A DNA stretch of 64,000 nt, taken from positions 20,900-84,899 of the forward strand of contig NZ_BBYK01000047.1 of the NCBI RefSeq assembly GCF_001570365.1, given 5' to 3'. The translations under genes and the position numbers were made by a program. This document shows positions 1-7,035 of the stretch, one piece after another (position 1 is the first letter of the stretch; every line of letters begins with the position of its first letter). The notes under the pieces were generated by a model, which saw only the letters and a list, made by a program, of their open reading frames with translations, was not told where the DNA came from and ran no database searches. This stretch comes from Microtetraspora fusca (GTDB lineage Bacteria > Actinomycetota > Actinomycetes > Streptosporangiales > Streptosporangiaceae).

Positions 1-751
1 CGCCCCCGCCGTAGGTACGGGTGGCAGACCCGGCTCTGATGGCCCAGGTGATCTGGGCGTCCTCAAGCTGGGCCAGGGCGATCAGTGTGGTGGCGGCCGA
101 GTGTCCCGCGCCGACCACGAGCGTGTGCTTGCCCGCGTAGGTCGCGCGGTCGGCACCCAGCACGTCGGGCAGAGCGTGGTCGATGACGTCGGCGGCATCG
201 GTTTCGCCGAAGGCGGGCAGGCCGCTCGCACCGAGCACGTTCGGCGTGGTCCATGTGCCGGAGGCGTCGATGACGGCCCTGGCCTGGATCTCCTCGCCGC
301 TGTCGAGCCGTACCAGGAAGGGGGCCTCCTCGCGTCCCTTGGTGCGGACCCGGTCGTAGCCGAGGCGGCTGATCGCGATCACCTTGACTCCGGTGCGCAG
401 CCGGTCCCCGATGGCGTCGGCCAGCGGAGCGAGGTAGCCGGAGACGATCTCAGCACCGGTCGGCAGCCACTCGGGATCGGGCGCGGTCCACCCACGGGCC
501 TCCAGCAGGCGACGGGCGGCGGGGTCGATGTTGTAGCGCCACGGACTGAACACCCGTACGTGGCCCCACTGCGTGATGGACGCGCCCGCCTGCTCGCCCG
601 CCTCGATGACCTGGAAGTCCAGGCCGCGCTCAGTCAGATGGGCGGCGGCGGCCAAGCCCACGGGGCCGGCGCCGATCACCACGACCGGAAGGCCGGCGCG
701 CGGCGTGAACTGCTCGATCTCCACGGTCTCTGTGCTGCAGCATCCACCCAT
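1..751 (-). CDS. FAD/NAD(P)-dependent flavoprotein oxidoreductase (ArsO-like), C-terminus cut by window edge
   Basis: The minus strand is open from ATG at 751 to the window edge, giving about 250 residues with no stop. The protein starts MGGCCSTETVEIEQF. A Rossmann FAD-binding motif, VVIGAGPVGLAAAAHL, lies near residues 24-39, and a second dinucleotide motif, VVGAGHSAATTL, lies near residue 225. This two-motif plan is that of flavin-dependent monooxygenases and thioredoxin-reductase-like enzymes. The Cys-rich N-terminus with this fold resembles flavoproteins in actinobacterial arsenic operons, but no ars gene is visible, so that link is inference. Upstream DNA carries a direct repeat and a palindrome (826-884) that could bind a repressor. 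The enzyme class is secure; substrate unknown. Confidence 0.75.
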   Translation of the reverse strand, partial: MGGCCSTETVEIEQFTPRAGLPVVVIGAGPVGLAAAAHLTERGLDFQVIEAGEQAGASITQWGHVRVFSPWRYNIDPAARRLLEARGWTAPDPEWLPTGAEIVSGYLAPLADAIGDRLRTGVKVIAISRLGYDRVRTKGREEAPFLVRLDSGEEIQARAVIDASGTWTTPNVLGASGLPAFGETDAADVIDHALPDVLGADRATYAGKHTLVVGAGHSAATTLIALAQLEDAQITWAIRAGSATRTYGGG

Positions 752-825
752 GGCGGCTGTCTCCTCGATTGTCGGCGAAGCATCAGGTCGGCGGTGTGAG
801 CACGGTCAGACAGAACCCACACCCT

Positions 826-884
826 CTGATTAGAAGCGTGTCGAAGTAATTCGAGCATGCCGCACTGATTAGAGACATGTCAAA
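826..884 (-). promoter_or_regulatory. candidate operator/promoter of the flavoprotein gene
   Basis: Two direct copies of a 20-nt element lie at 826-845 and 865-884 (both begin CTGATTAGA; 16 of 20 bases match). Between and overlapping them is the perfect palindrome TCGAAGTAATTCGA at 841-854. Read on the minus strand, the distal copy gives TTGACA, a good -35 hexamer, but I see no clear -10. Metal- or arsenic-responsive ArsR repressors often bind such paired elements; no regulator gene is adjacent, so the partner is unknown. Confidence 0.4.
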
Positions 885-992
885 TTAGACGTACGCCAAA
901 GCAGCCCACCCCAAGGACGGACGGGCCGCCGCCCCACCCTGTCACGTTCATGCCGCAGCTCCTTGGCGGCAAGGACGCGCTTGACGATCTCG

Positions 993-1014
993 CCTTGTTG
1001 TAACAAGGTTTGTT
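993..1014 (+). promoter_or_regulatory. Rrf2-type operator, copy 1
   Basis: CCTTGTT-GT-AACAAGG is a perfect 7-2-7 palindrome at 993-1008. The longer element GTTGTAACAAGGTTTGTT (997-1014) recurs at 1503-1520 with 16 of 18 bases identical. It lies just upstream of the Rrf2 gene start at 1031, so autoregulation is likely. Confidence 0.7.
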
Positions 1015-1030
1015 TCAAACGGGAGGCGAG

Positions 1031-1459
1031 ATGGCGGAGAACAGTCGGCTGACGATCGCAACACATGTGCTGACGTGGATGGCGCTTGCTCGCCGGCGCG
1101 GGCAGGACCTGTTGACCTCCGAGCAGGTGGCCGCCAGCGTGAACACCAACCCTGTGATCATCCGGCGCAGCCTGGGCGACCTCCGCCGAGCGGGCCTCGT
1201 GGAGGTACGCCGGGGCGCGGGGGCGGGCTGGATCCTGGCCCGCACGCCGGAGGAGATCACCTTGCTCGACGTCTACAACGCGGTCGAGCAGCACCCGCTG
1301 TTCGCGATGCATCACACCGACCCCAACCTCGAGTGCCCCGTCGGGAAGGGCATCCGCCCAGCGTTGGGTCACGTCTACGACGGCGTCGAGCAGGCCCTAC
1401 GTCACGAGTTGCAGCGCACCTCGATCGCCGATGTGCTGAAGCGGACTCTCCAGGAGTAG
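1031..1459 (+). CDS. Rrf2 family transcriptional regulator
   Basis: A 142-residue Rrf2 protein. The N-terminal winged helix-turn-helix reads SRLTIATHVLTWMAL, then LTSEQVAASVNTNPVIIRR, with the wing at GAGAGWILARTPEEITLLDVY. A single Cys in ECPVGKGI is the only candidate for redox or metal sensing, so a three-Cys iron-sulfur site as in IscR or NsrR is absent. I chose ATG at 1031 over an upstream TTG at 1010 because GGGAGG lies at 1021-1026 with good spacing. The same 18-nt element precedes this gene and the next one, so it probably represses itself and the NIPSNAP gene. The signal is unknown. Confidence 0.88.
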   Translation: MAENSRLTIATHVLTWMALARRRGQDLLTSEQVAASVNTNPVIIRRSLGDLRRAGLVEVRRGAGAGWILARTPEEITLLDVYNAVEQHPLFAMHHTDPNLECPVGKGIRPALGHVYDGVEQALRHELQRTSIADVLKRTLQE

Positions 1460-1502
1460 GTGATCCACGCTCAGAGCCGACCGTACCTACAGCACGCACT
1501 CA

Positions 1503-1520
1503 GTTGTAACAAGAATTGTT
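1503..1520 (+). promoter_or_regulatory. Rrf2-type operator, copy 2
   Basis: GTTGTAACAAGAATTGTT sits 19 bases before the NIPSNAP start and matches the element upstream of the Rrf2 gene (997-1014) at 16 of 18 positions. It contains AACAA-GAA-TTGTT as an inverted repeat. The match ties the two adjacent genes into one regulatory unit. Confidence 0.7.
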
Positions 1521-1538
1521 CTGAGAGAGGCAGGCGAC

Positions 1539-2267
1539 ATGGCGCCGATCGGCGAGTATCCGATCACCGAGCTGAGGCAGTACACGTTGCACCCTGGCCG
1601 GCGGGACATCCTGATCGATCTGTTCGACCGGGAATTCGTCGAAAGCCAGGAAGCCGTCGGCATGAGAATCTTGGGGCAGTTCCGTGATCTCGATGACCCG
1701 GACCGGTTCGTCTGGCTACGAGGATTCAGCGACATGCCGTCTCGCGCCGAGGCGCTGGCCCGCTTCTACGGCGGTCCGGCGTGGAAGGCGCACGGTCCCG
1801 CGGCCAACGCCACGATGATCGACTCCGACAACGTACTGCTCCTGCGTCCGGCGACGACGAGTTCCGGCTTCCCCGCCACGACGGCCATACGGCCCCCGAT
1901 CGGCGGCGCCGCGCCACCTCCGTCGCTCGTTCTGGCGACGATCTACCGGCGCGACAGGCCGTTCGACGAGGCGTTCACCGGCTTCTTCGATCGCGAGGTC
2001 CGCCCGCTGCTGACCGCGACCGGAGCGTCGCCGCTGGCGTATCTGCACACGGAGTACGCCGAGAACACCTTCCCCGCGCTTCCGGTACGTACGGGCGAAA
2101 ACGTCTTCATGTGGTTCGCGCGTTTTCCCAGCCAGGCTCACCTCGACGAGCATCTGACCCGGCTGAACGACTCGGACCGCTGGCGGGACCACGTGGCTCC
2201 CGTCCTGGAGCCGATGGTGCTGCAGCGGTTGCGGCTCACCCCTTCCGCCAGATCCCTACTGCGTTGA
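1539..2267 (+). CDS. NIPSNAP family protein
   Basis: 242 residues. The N-terminal part, ITELRQYTLHPGRRDILIDLF, is the typical start of a NIPSNAP ferredoxin-like alpha/beta barrel. A second similar half begins near residue 128 (LVLATIYRRDRPFDEAFTGFF), so the protein has two such domains. NIPSNAP proteins are small-molecule-binding or monooxygenase-like proteins of largely unknown role. A ribosome site (GAGAGAGG) lies about 10 bases before the ATG. It follows the Rrf2 gene and shares its operator, so the Rrf2 signal probably relates to the substrate of this protein. Confidence 0.8.
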   Translation: MAPIGEYPITELRQYTLHPGRRDILIDLFDREFVESQEAVGMRILGQFRDLDDPDRFVWLRGFSDMPSRAEALARFYGGPAWKAHGPAANATMIDSDNVLLLRPATTSSGFPATTAIRPPIGGAAPPPSLVLATIYRRDRPFDEAFTGFFDREVRPLLTATGASPLAYLHTEYAENTFPALPVRTGENVFMWFARFPSQAHLDEHLTRLNDSDRWRDHVAPVLEPMVLQRLRLTPSARSLLR

Positions 2268-2530
2268 AACGGGGTCGACCGAGGGCGGCTTGCCTGCTGC
2301 CGGACGGATGTCGGCCGACCGTGAGCGGTACTTCCCAGGCAGGTTGGTGACGCGGCTAAGGGGTGCCCGGCTGGAGCAGTCGGACATCCCCGCCGCGCCG
2401 TGCGGGGCGGTATCGCCTGGCCCATCGGGCGTCGGCGGTGTGGGCGTTCGGCTCTGCGGCGGACGCTCCAGTCGCCGCCGACGATGCGGCGGGCGACGCT
2501 AGGGGCCATGGTCTCCCCTGCGACGGGGTC

Positions 2531-2566
2531 GGTACATAGTAAACGAAGATTCGTTTACTATGTACC
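2531..2566. promoter_or_regulatory. long perfect palindrome, TetR autoregulatory operator
   Basis: The arm GGTACATAGTAAACGAA is followed by two bases (GA) and then its exact reverse complement, a 17-2-17 perfect inverted repeat. It ends one base before the TetR start codon at 2568. Such a site should bind the TetR dimer, or two dimers, and block transcription that would begin at or near the ATG. The 2268-2530 stretch upstream holds no gene that I can support. Confidence 0.8.
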
Positions 2567-2567
2567 G

Positions 2568-3185
2568 ATGACGCTAGGACGGCCCAGAACAGTCAGCGAC
2601 GAACAGGTTCTCGCCGGTGCCGCACGCGTGATCGCACGTATGGGTCCCGCACGCCTGACGCTGGCCGAGGTCGGCCGTGAGGTCGGATTGTCCGCGGCTA
2701 CCTTGGTGCAGCGGTTCGGCTCCAAACGTGGCGTCCTGCTGGCGGTGGCCGCTCACGGAGTCGACGCCTTGCCCCGTCAGGTGGCCGCCGCCAAGGATGC
2801 GAGCGCCCCCGCCGCGACCCTGATCGAGATCCTCGCCGCGGCGGCCGGCACCATCCGCGACTCCGAGGAGTTCGCCAACCACCTGGCGTTCCTGTTGCTG
2901 GACATGGCCGACCCGCAGTTCCAACGGATCAGCCGCGACTACGCCGCCGCCGTCGAACGTGCGATCGCAGACGTCCTGGCCGCGGGCCAAGCCGCCGGTG
3001 AGCTCATCAAAGGTGATCTCAGCCGACTGTCGCGGGCGGTTCACGCCGCCTACAACGGAGCACTCATCGCCTGGGGCCTGTCGGGTGACGGCAGCCCAGC
3101 CGAACACGTCCGTGAGCAACTGACCCTGCTCCTCGGCCCGTACCTCGAACCAACGAGTCCGGTCCGGCCACAACCGGCAACCTGA
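2568..3185 (+). CDS. TetR/AcrR family transcriptional regulator
   Basis: 205 residues beginning MTLGRPRTVSDEQVLAGAARVIA. The helix-turn-helix is at about residues 25-50 (LTLAEVGREVGLSAATLVQRFGSKRGVLL), followed by an all-helical ligand domain. A much longer open frame extends upstream to 2400, but the ATG at 2568 is preferred because homology starts there and the long palindrome ends one base before it. There is no ribosome-binding site, which suggests a leaderless mRNA. The neighbours on the other strand (PPOX and NmrA-like reductases) have a different operator, so the target genes are uncertain apart from autoregulation. Confidence 0.88.
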   Translation: MTLGRPRTVSDEQVLAGAARVIARMGPARLTLAEVGREVGLSAATLVQRFGSKRGVLLAVAAHGVDALPRQVAAAKDASAPAATLIEILAAAAGTIRDSEEFANHLAFLLLDMADPQFQRISRDYAAAVERAIADVLAAGQAAGELIKGDLSRLSRAVHAAYNGALIAWGLSGDGSPAEHVREQLTLLLGPYLEPTSPVRPQPAT

Positions 3186-3194
3186 CGACGACCA

Positions 3195-3509
3195 TCACCA
3201 GCCACAACCCGGAGGCGGGAGCGGCTCGGCCACCCTCCGCGGATCACTGGACACCGTGGCGGCGCCTTCGAGGGTGACCCAGCGAAATCCCTCGGCTTGG
3301 CAGAGCGCGGCACGTCCGCCTGGGCGGACGGCCACGTTGCGGGCCTTGCGCGAGGAGGCGACGGTCAGGACTCGGACCAGAGCCGCGGCGCGGTCCCAGG
3401 TGAAGCGCACCACCACCAGGTGCGGGGAGCCGTCCGGTCGCAACGTGGTCAAGGCGGCCGCGTGCGGCTCGGCCAGGAACGCCTCCGCCGAGCTCGGCGG
3501 ATCGCTCAT
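3195..3509 (-). CDS. PPOX-class F420/FMN-dependent oxidoreductase, shortened C-terminus
   Basis: 104 residues. The part AALTTLRPDGSPHLVVVRFTWD, followed by RKARNVAVRPGGRAALCQAEGFRWVTLEGAA, is the split-barrel pattern of pyridoxamine-phosphate-oxidase-like proteins, which reduce or oxidise substrates with F420 or FMN. Relatives usually run 130-140 residues; here the frame ends in PLPPPGCGW after DPRRVAE, where homology would continue, so about 30 residues are missing. The C-terminus lies only 9 bases from the end of the convergent TetR gene, which points to a deletion or frameshift. The start overlaps the stop of the NmrA-like gene by ATGA, so translation is coupled. It may be non-functional. 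Confidence 0.65.
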   Translation of the reverse strand: MSDPPSSAEAFLAEPHAAALTTLRPDGSPHLVVVRFTWDRAAALVRVLTVASSRKARNVAVRPGGRAALCQAEGFRWVTLEGAATVSSDPRRVAEPLPPPGCGW

Positions 3510-4321
3510 CGGAAGGCGGCGTTGTTTCGCGCCGCCCAGTCGGCGAAGGTGCGCGGCGTTCGGCCGAGGATTCGCTGCACGTCCGGGCTGACCTTCTGCT
3601 CGGCGGCGGTCGGCTCGCCCAGGATGGCCAGGGTGCCCTCCACGATCGGTTCGGGCATGAACTGCAGCATCTGCGCGCGGGCCTCCTCGCGAGTCTGCTC
3701 GACGAAGCGCACCGCCGTGCCCAACGCCTCCCCGATCGTCGCGGCGCGCTCGCGCGGGGTGACCAGCGCCGGGCCGGTGAGCTCGTACGTACGTCCGGCG
3801 TGCCCGGCTTCCCGCAGGATCACGGCCGCGACCTCGGCGATGTCGGCCGGATCGATGGCCGGCAGCCCGACATCGCCGAAGGGGGCGGCGACCGTACGGT
3901 CCGCGCGAATCTGCTCCGCCCAGGCGAAGGCATTGGAGTCGAAACCGCCGGGCCGCAGGATCGTCCAGTCCAGCCCCGAGCCGCGGACGGCGTCCTCGAA
4001 GGCGGCGGCGTGGCGGTAGGCCTGCGGCCGGGTCCCCGCACCCTGGGAGGACAGCAGCACCACTCGCCGTATCCCGCCCGCCTTGGCCATGTCGAGGATG
4101 GCCTGCGGATCCTGCCCCGCGACAAGCAGGAACAACGCGTCGGCCCCGTCGAAGGCCGCCTTCAGGCCGGCGGGCTCGGCGAGGTCGGCCACGCTGTGCC
4201 GGACCCCCTCAGGAAGCGGTGCCGACTGCCGGGAGAGCCCGGTCACCCGCTCCCCCGCCTCGCCAAGCAGGCGGACCAACTCGTGCCCGACTTTGCCGGT
4301 GGCACCGGTTACGACGATCAT
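3506..4321 (-). CDS. NmrA-like NAD(P)H-binding atypical SDR
   Basis: 271 residues. The N-terminus MIVVTGATGKVGHELVRLL carries the GxxGxxG dinucleotide fold, followed by FDGADALFLLVAG and a helical C-terminal part typical of the NmrA/QOR2-like quinone reductase or isoflavone-reductase-like group. The canonical YxxxK of classical SDRs is not obvious, as is normal for this atypical group. First gene of a two-gene operon with the PPOX protein (4-base overlap). The upstream DNA contains a pair of inverted repeats (4333-4418). Probable role: reduction of a quinone or enone; substrate unknown. Confidence 0.82.
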   Translation of the reverse strand: MIVVTGATGKVGHELVRLLGEAGERVTGLSRQSAPLPEGVRHSVADLAEPAGLKAAFDGADALFLLVAGQDPQAILDMAKAGGIRRVVLLSSQGAGTRPQAYRHAAAFEDAVRGSGLDWTILRPGGFDSNAFAWAEQIRADRTVAAPFGDVGLPAIDPADIAEVAAVILREAGHAGRTYELTGPALVTPRERAATIGEALGTAVRFVEQTREEARAQMLQFMPEPIVEGTLAILGEPTAAEQKVSPDVQRILGRTPRTFADWAARNNAAFR

Positions 4322-4332
4322 GGAACTAAGCT

Positions 4333-4418
4333 CGAGTTAGTTAGCTGACTGACTTAACGCGGATGACCATAACGTGCCGGACAGGCCTGTGTCCATAGTT
4401 AGTCAGACAGCTAACTCG
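4333..4418 (-). promoter_or_regulatory. paired inverted operator-like elements upstream of the NmrA gene
   Basis: CGAGTTAG at 4333-4340, leading into TTAGCTGACTGACTTAA (4341-4357), is mirrored by TTAGTCAGACAGCTAA (4399-4414) running into CTCG (to 4418). The second element, reverse-complemented, matches the first at about 13 of 16 positions. Two copies facing each other upstream of a reductase gene look like binding sites for a dimeric repressor. The partner is unknown. Confidence 0.5.
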
Positions 4419-4490
4419 AAGCGAGTGGGTCCCAACGGGAACGCATTCCACGCGCACGAGGAGCAGGAGCGGCCGGCCAGTGCCGCCGCG

Positions 4491-4530
4491 CCTGTACCGC
4501 TTCAGAACTCATCGCATAGGGCTTGAACTG
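4491..4530 (+). repeat. degenerate 40-nt direct repeat, left copy
   Basis: Matches 5284-5323 at about 31 of 40 positions; both contain CATCGCATA followed by GG and a TTGA block. The two copies are 793 bases apart in the same orientation, and the integrase remnant lies between them. They could be decayed attachment or terminal repeats of a lost element. Confidence 0.4.
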
Positions 4531-4571
4531 GGGAGTTCTCTGGAACGGCTACGCGACTCACTGCTACTCGG

Positions 4572-4700
4572 GGCCAGCGCCAACGTCGCCGCACCGTGCC
4601 GCAGGTCATGCCACCTCACCGCCGGCAGACCCCTCGCCCGCACCAACTCATGGACGCGGTGAGTGAGATGGCTCGGCTGCAACGCCGTCCCGCCCTCTCG
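4572..4700 (-). pseudogene. tyrosine recombinase (phage-type integrase) remnant
   Basis: On the minus strand TALQPSHLTHRVHELVRARG is followed by LPAVRWHDLRHGAATLALA. This is the box around the first catalytic HxLRH of actinobacterial tyrosine integrases. Downstream homology stops at once (PSSSESRSRS), so the second catalytic His and the nucleophilic Tyr are lost; upstream the frame also leaves homology. It is a fragment of about 45 residues and cannot be active. Confidence 0.75.
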
Positions 4701-5061
4701 GGGTGAACTCCGGCCGGCGGCTCGACGGTCCACACCGCGACCAACGGAGGCTCCCCGCCACGCCGCCTCTCGACGTGCCGTCCACGCCACCGGACGCGGT
4801 GACGAAAGAAGCCGTATCCCGGCGCCGGTTGTCCGCGATCAGATCCTCGGGGACCGCCTGGTTCGAACAGTGCCCGCAACGTCCTTGTCCTGCAGATCCA
4901 CCGGCAGGCCGGTCCGGACGGTGCCCATCACTGACTGGGGGTCTCAGGCTTCCGCCGAACGGGCCGGCCGGCGCGATCACAGGCAAAGAAGGACCGGCCA
5001 AGGGAGCGGCCGATCGCGATGAGTGAATCCGCGGTCCAACTGCGGAAAGGACCGCTGAGGA

Positions 5062-5217
5062 TCACCAATAGTGGCGTCGTCCTCCGACCGCGTGTCCGAG
5101 TGCTCCAAGGAGCCACAGGACAGCGCCGATCACCAGCAGCGCTATCCCGATAGCCCACAAGATGGAGATGCCGAACACGAACCCGATGATGAGGAGGATG
5201 ATTCCGAGAACAATCAT
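5062..5217 (-). CDS. DUF6131 family small membrane protein
   Basis: 51 residues, starting MIVLGIILLIIGFVFGISIL and ending AVGGRRHYW. It consists of two hydrophobic helices with a short basic-aromatic tail, the hallmark of the DUF6131 family found widely in actinomycetes. The ATG at 5217 is preceded by GGAGGG at good spacing; a longer upstream frame in this phase has no homology and is ignored. It is probably an inner-membrane protein of unknown function. Its strong start signal suggests it is expressed although its surroundings are decayed. Confidence 0.82.
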   Translation of the reverse strand: MIVLGIILLIIGFVFGISILWAIGIALLVIGAVLWLLGALGHAVGGRRHYW

Positions 5218-5599
5218 TGAGCCCTCCGATTCGTCCAGAAGGAGTAGTAACGTCCCTTTGCCCGACTGGTCGCTACATATGCCCCTATACCGCACCAAAG
5301 CCCATCGCATAAGGTTTGAGCTGCACGTTCTTCGAACATCCACCCGGCTCGGTGGTACTCGTTGATCGGCCCACCGAGTACCTTCCGACGCTTGATCCGA
5401 CCTTCCAGCGGTACGACAGTCCACTCGCCATGACCGGTGGCCGCTCAGAGTCGGAGAGGCACAAGAGAACGATCTTCCCTGAGCCGCTGTCTCAAGGTCG
5501 AGCCACAGGTCAAACGCCGGCGACCCCTCGCCCCGCGAACCTGCGCAAAGGCGGCTCCAGGCTCCTCTTCGTACACGCTCCCGGACGCGGGCTGCTCGG
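5218..5599. other. intergenic stretch without a supportable gene
   Basis: Only the right copy of the degenerate direct repeat (5284-5323) stands out. Open frames on the plus strand across 5316-5651 lack family motifs and ribosome sites. Confidence 0.6.
5284..5323 (+). repeat. degenerate 40-nt direct repeat, right copy
   Basis: Partner of 4491-4530, with about 31 of 40 identical positions. Both copies are followed by a GTTCT-containing stretch, so the resemblance may extend a little further. Confidence 0.4.
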
Positions 5600-6763
5600 T
5601 CAGGGCACCCGCACCAGTACGTCGGGGCCCAGGTCACTGATCGACCGGTAGCCGTTGAGTCCCATCGTCAGGTCCGCCTCGGCGAGCAGGCAGCGCAGCA
5701 CGTGCTCCGCGCCCGCGGCGCCTCCCAGCGTGATGCCCCAGCCGTAGGGGCGGCCGACCGCGACCGCGGTGGCACCCAGTGCGAGGGCCTTGACCACGTC
5801 GACACCCGTGCGCACGCCTGAGTCGAAGATGACCGGCATGCCCTCCGCCGCGGCGACGACGGCGGGCAGGAAGTCGAGCGCTGGAGCGCTGGCCGCCTGC
5901 CGGCCGCCGTGGTTGGAGCAGTAGACGCCGTCGACGCCGCCGTCGCGCGCCCGACGTACGTCGTCGGGGTGGCAGATGCCCTTGAGGAGCAGCGGCAGGC
6001 TGGTGAGGCCGCGCAGCCAGGCCAGGTCGTCCCAGGACAGGGCCGGGTTGCCGAACGTGAGGGCCCAGGCGAACGTCGCGGCGGCGGGGTCCTTCTCGGG
6101 TGTCTTCTCCAGCCGGCTACGGAAAACGGGGTCGCTGAAGTAGTTGGCCAGGCACAGTCCCTGCAGCTGGGGCATCGTGGCGTGCCGGAGGTCCCGCGGG
6201 CGCCAGCCCAGGGACCAGGTGTCGAGCGTGACCACGATGCCGGCGTACCCGGCGGCCTCGGCCCGGCGCACGAAGCTCTCCGCGAGCTCGCGGTCGTTGG
6301 GCGTGTAGAGCTGGTAAAAGCCCGGGGTGTCGCCCAGGGCGGCTGCCACGTCCTCCATCGGGTCCTGGGTGAGCGTCGAGGCGACCATGGGGACGCCGGT
6401 CGCGGCCGCCGCCTTCGCCACCTCGAGGTCGCCGTGCCGGCTCTCGTGCATGATGCCGACCACTCCGATCGGTGCCATCATCAGCGGCGTCGGGTAGCGG
6501 CGACCGAACAGCTCGACGGACAGGTCGCGCTCGGCGGCGCCGGAGAGCATCCGCGGCACGATCCCCCAGCGCTCGAACGCGGTGACGTTGCCGCGCTGGG
6601 TCACCTCGTCGCCGGCGCCACCGGCGACGTAGTCGTAGAGGACCGGGTCGAGCTTCTCCGCTGCGAGCGCCTCGAGATCGCTGTAGGCCACCGGGTACCC
6701 CGGCTTCTCGCCGTTCAGTCCGGCCAGGTAGATGTGCATGTTGAAGTCGGAGAAGTTCGGCAT
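5600..6763 (-). CDS. FMN-dependent alpha-hydroxy-acid oxidase, lactate 2-monooxygenase type
   Basis: 387 residues from ATG at 6763 (MPNFSDFNMHIYLAGLNG). The TIM barrel carries the family's FMN and active-site residues: Lys261 in LLLKGICHPDD and catalytic His285 with Arg288 in SNHGGRQ. Length and the N-terminal motif fit lactate 2-monooxygenase, which turns lactate and O2 into acetate, CO2 and water, better than the shorter membrane-bound lactate dehydrogenases. The reading frame is open for another 63 codons upstream, but those residues are an acyl-CoA-ligase remnant, so I start at MPNFSDF. The substrate could be another 2-hydroxy acid. Confidence 0.85.
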   Translation of the reverse strand: MPNFSDFNMHIYLAGLNGEKPGYPVAYSDLEALAAEKLDPVLYDYVAGGAGDEVTQRGNVTAFERWGIVPRMLSGAAERDLSVELFGRRYPTPLMMAPIGVVGIMHESRHGDLEVAKAAAATGVPMVASTLTQDPMEDVAAALGDTPGFYQLYTPNDRELAESFVRRAEAAGYAGIVVTLDTWSLGWRPRDLRHATMPQLQGLCLANYFSDPVFRSRLEKTPEKDPAAATFAWALTFGNPALSWDDLAWLRGLTSLPLLLKGICHPDDVRRARDGGVDGVYCSNHGGRQAASAPALDFLPAVVAAAEGMPVIFDSGVRTGVDVVKALALGATAVAVGRPYGWGITLGGAAGAEHVLRCLLAEADLTMGLNGYRSISDLGPDVLVRVP

Positions 6764-6998
6764 GTTCGGCCTTCTGAGGTCGAGTCGGGGGGCGGGTTGG
6801 GCGAGCTCGCGCTTCAGGACCTTCCCGGTGGCGGTCATCCGCAGGGCGGACACTACCTCAACGATGCGCCGGTACTTGTACGCGGCCAGCTGCTCCTTCG
6901 CCCAGGCATCGATCCCCGCAGACATCACCTCGGCGCCGCCCTTGGACAGCACGAACGCCTTGATCTCCTCACCCTGCCGGCGGTTGCCTGCGAGTCCT
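6764..6998 (-). pseudogene. C-terminal remnant of an acyl-CoA ligase, in frame with the downstream oxidase
   Basis: Read on the minus strand, GEEIKAFV leads to AWAKEQLAAYKYRRIVEVV and then MTATGKVLKREL. This is the end of the AMP-binding_C domain, with its catalytic-lysine loop (TGK). The N-terminal 450 or so residues of the ligase are gone. By chance or by deletion the remnant runs without a stop into the lactate-monooxygenase frame. Confidence 0.75.
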
Positions 6999-7035
6999 GC
7001 TGATCACCGGGTCGAGGCCCGCACGATCAATGGTG

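Larger units (their letters stand above)
4419..5061. other. gene-poor segment with mobile-element debris
   Basis: Apart from the integrase remnant (4572-4700) and one copy of a 40-nt direct repeat (4491-4530), I see no supportable gene here. Short open frames exist in several phases but lack ribosome sites and family motifs. Confidence 0.6.

Noticed and set aside
869-1372. 167-codon minus-strand ORF opposite the Rrf2 gene
   Set aside because: Antisense to a clear winged-helix gene and crosses its operator.
6764-6952. N-terminal extension of the lactate-monooxygenase-type gene
   Set aside because: The 63 extra residues belong to an acyl-CoA ligase C-terminus and are not part of the FMN oxidase fold.
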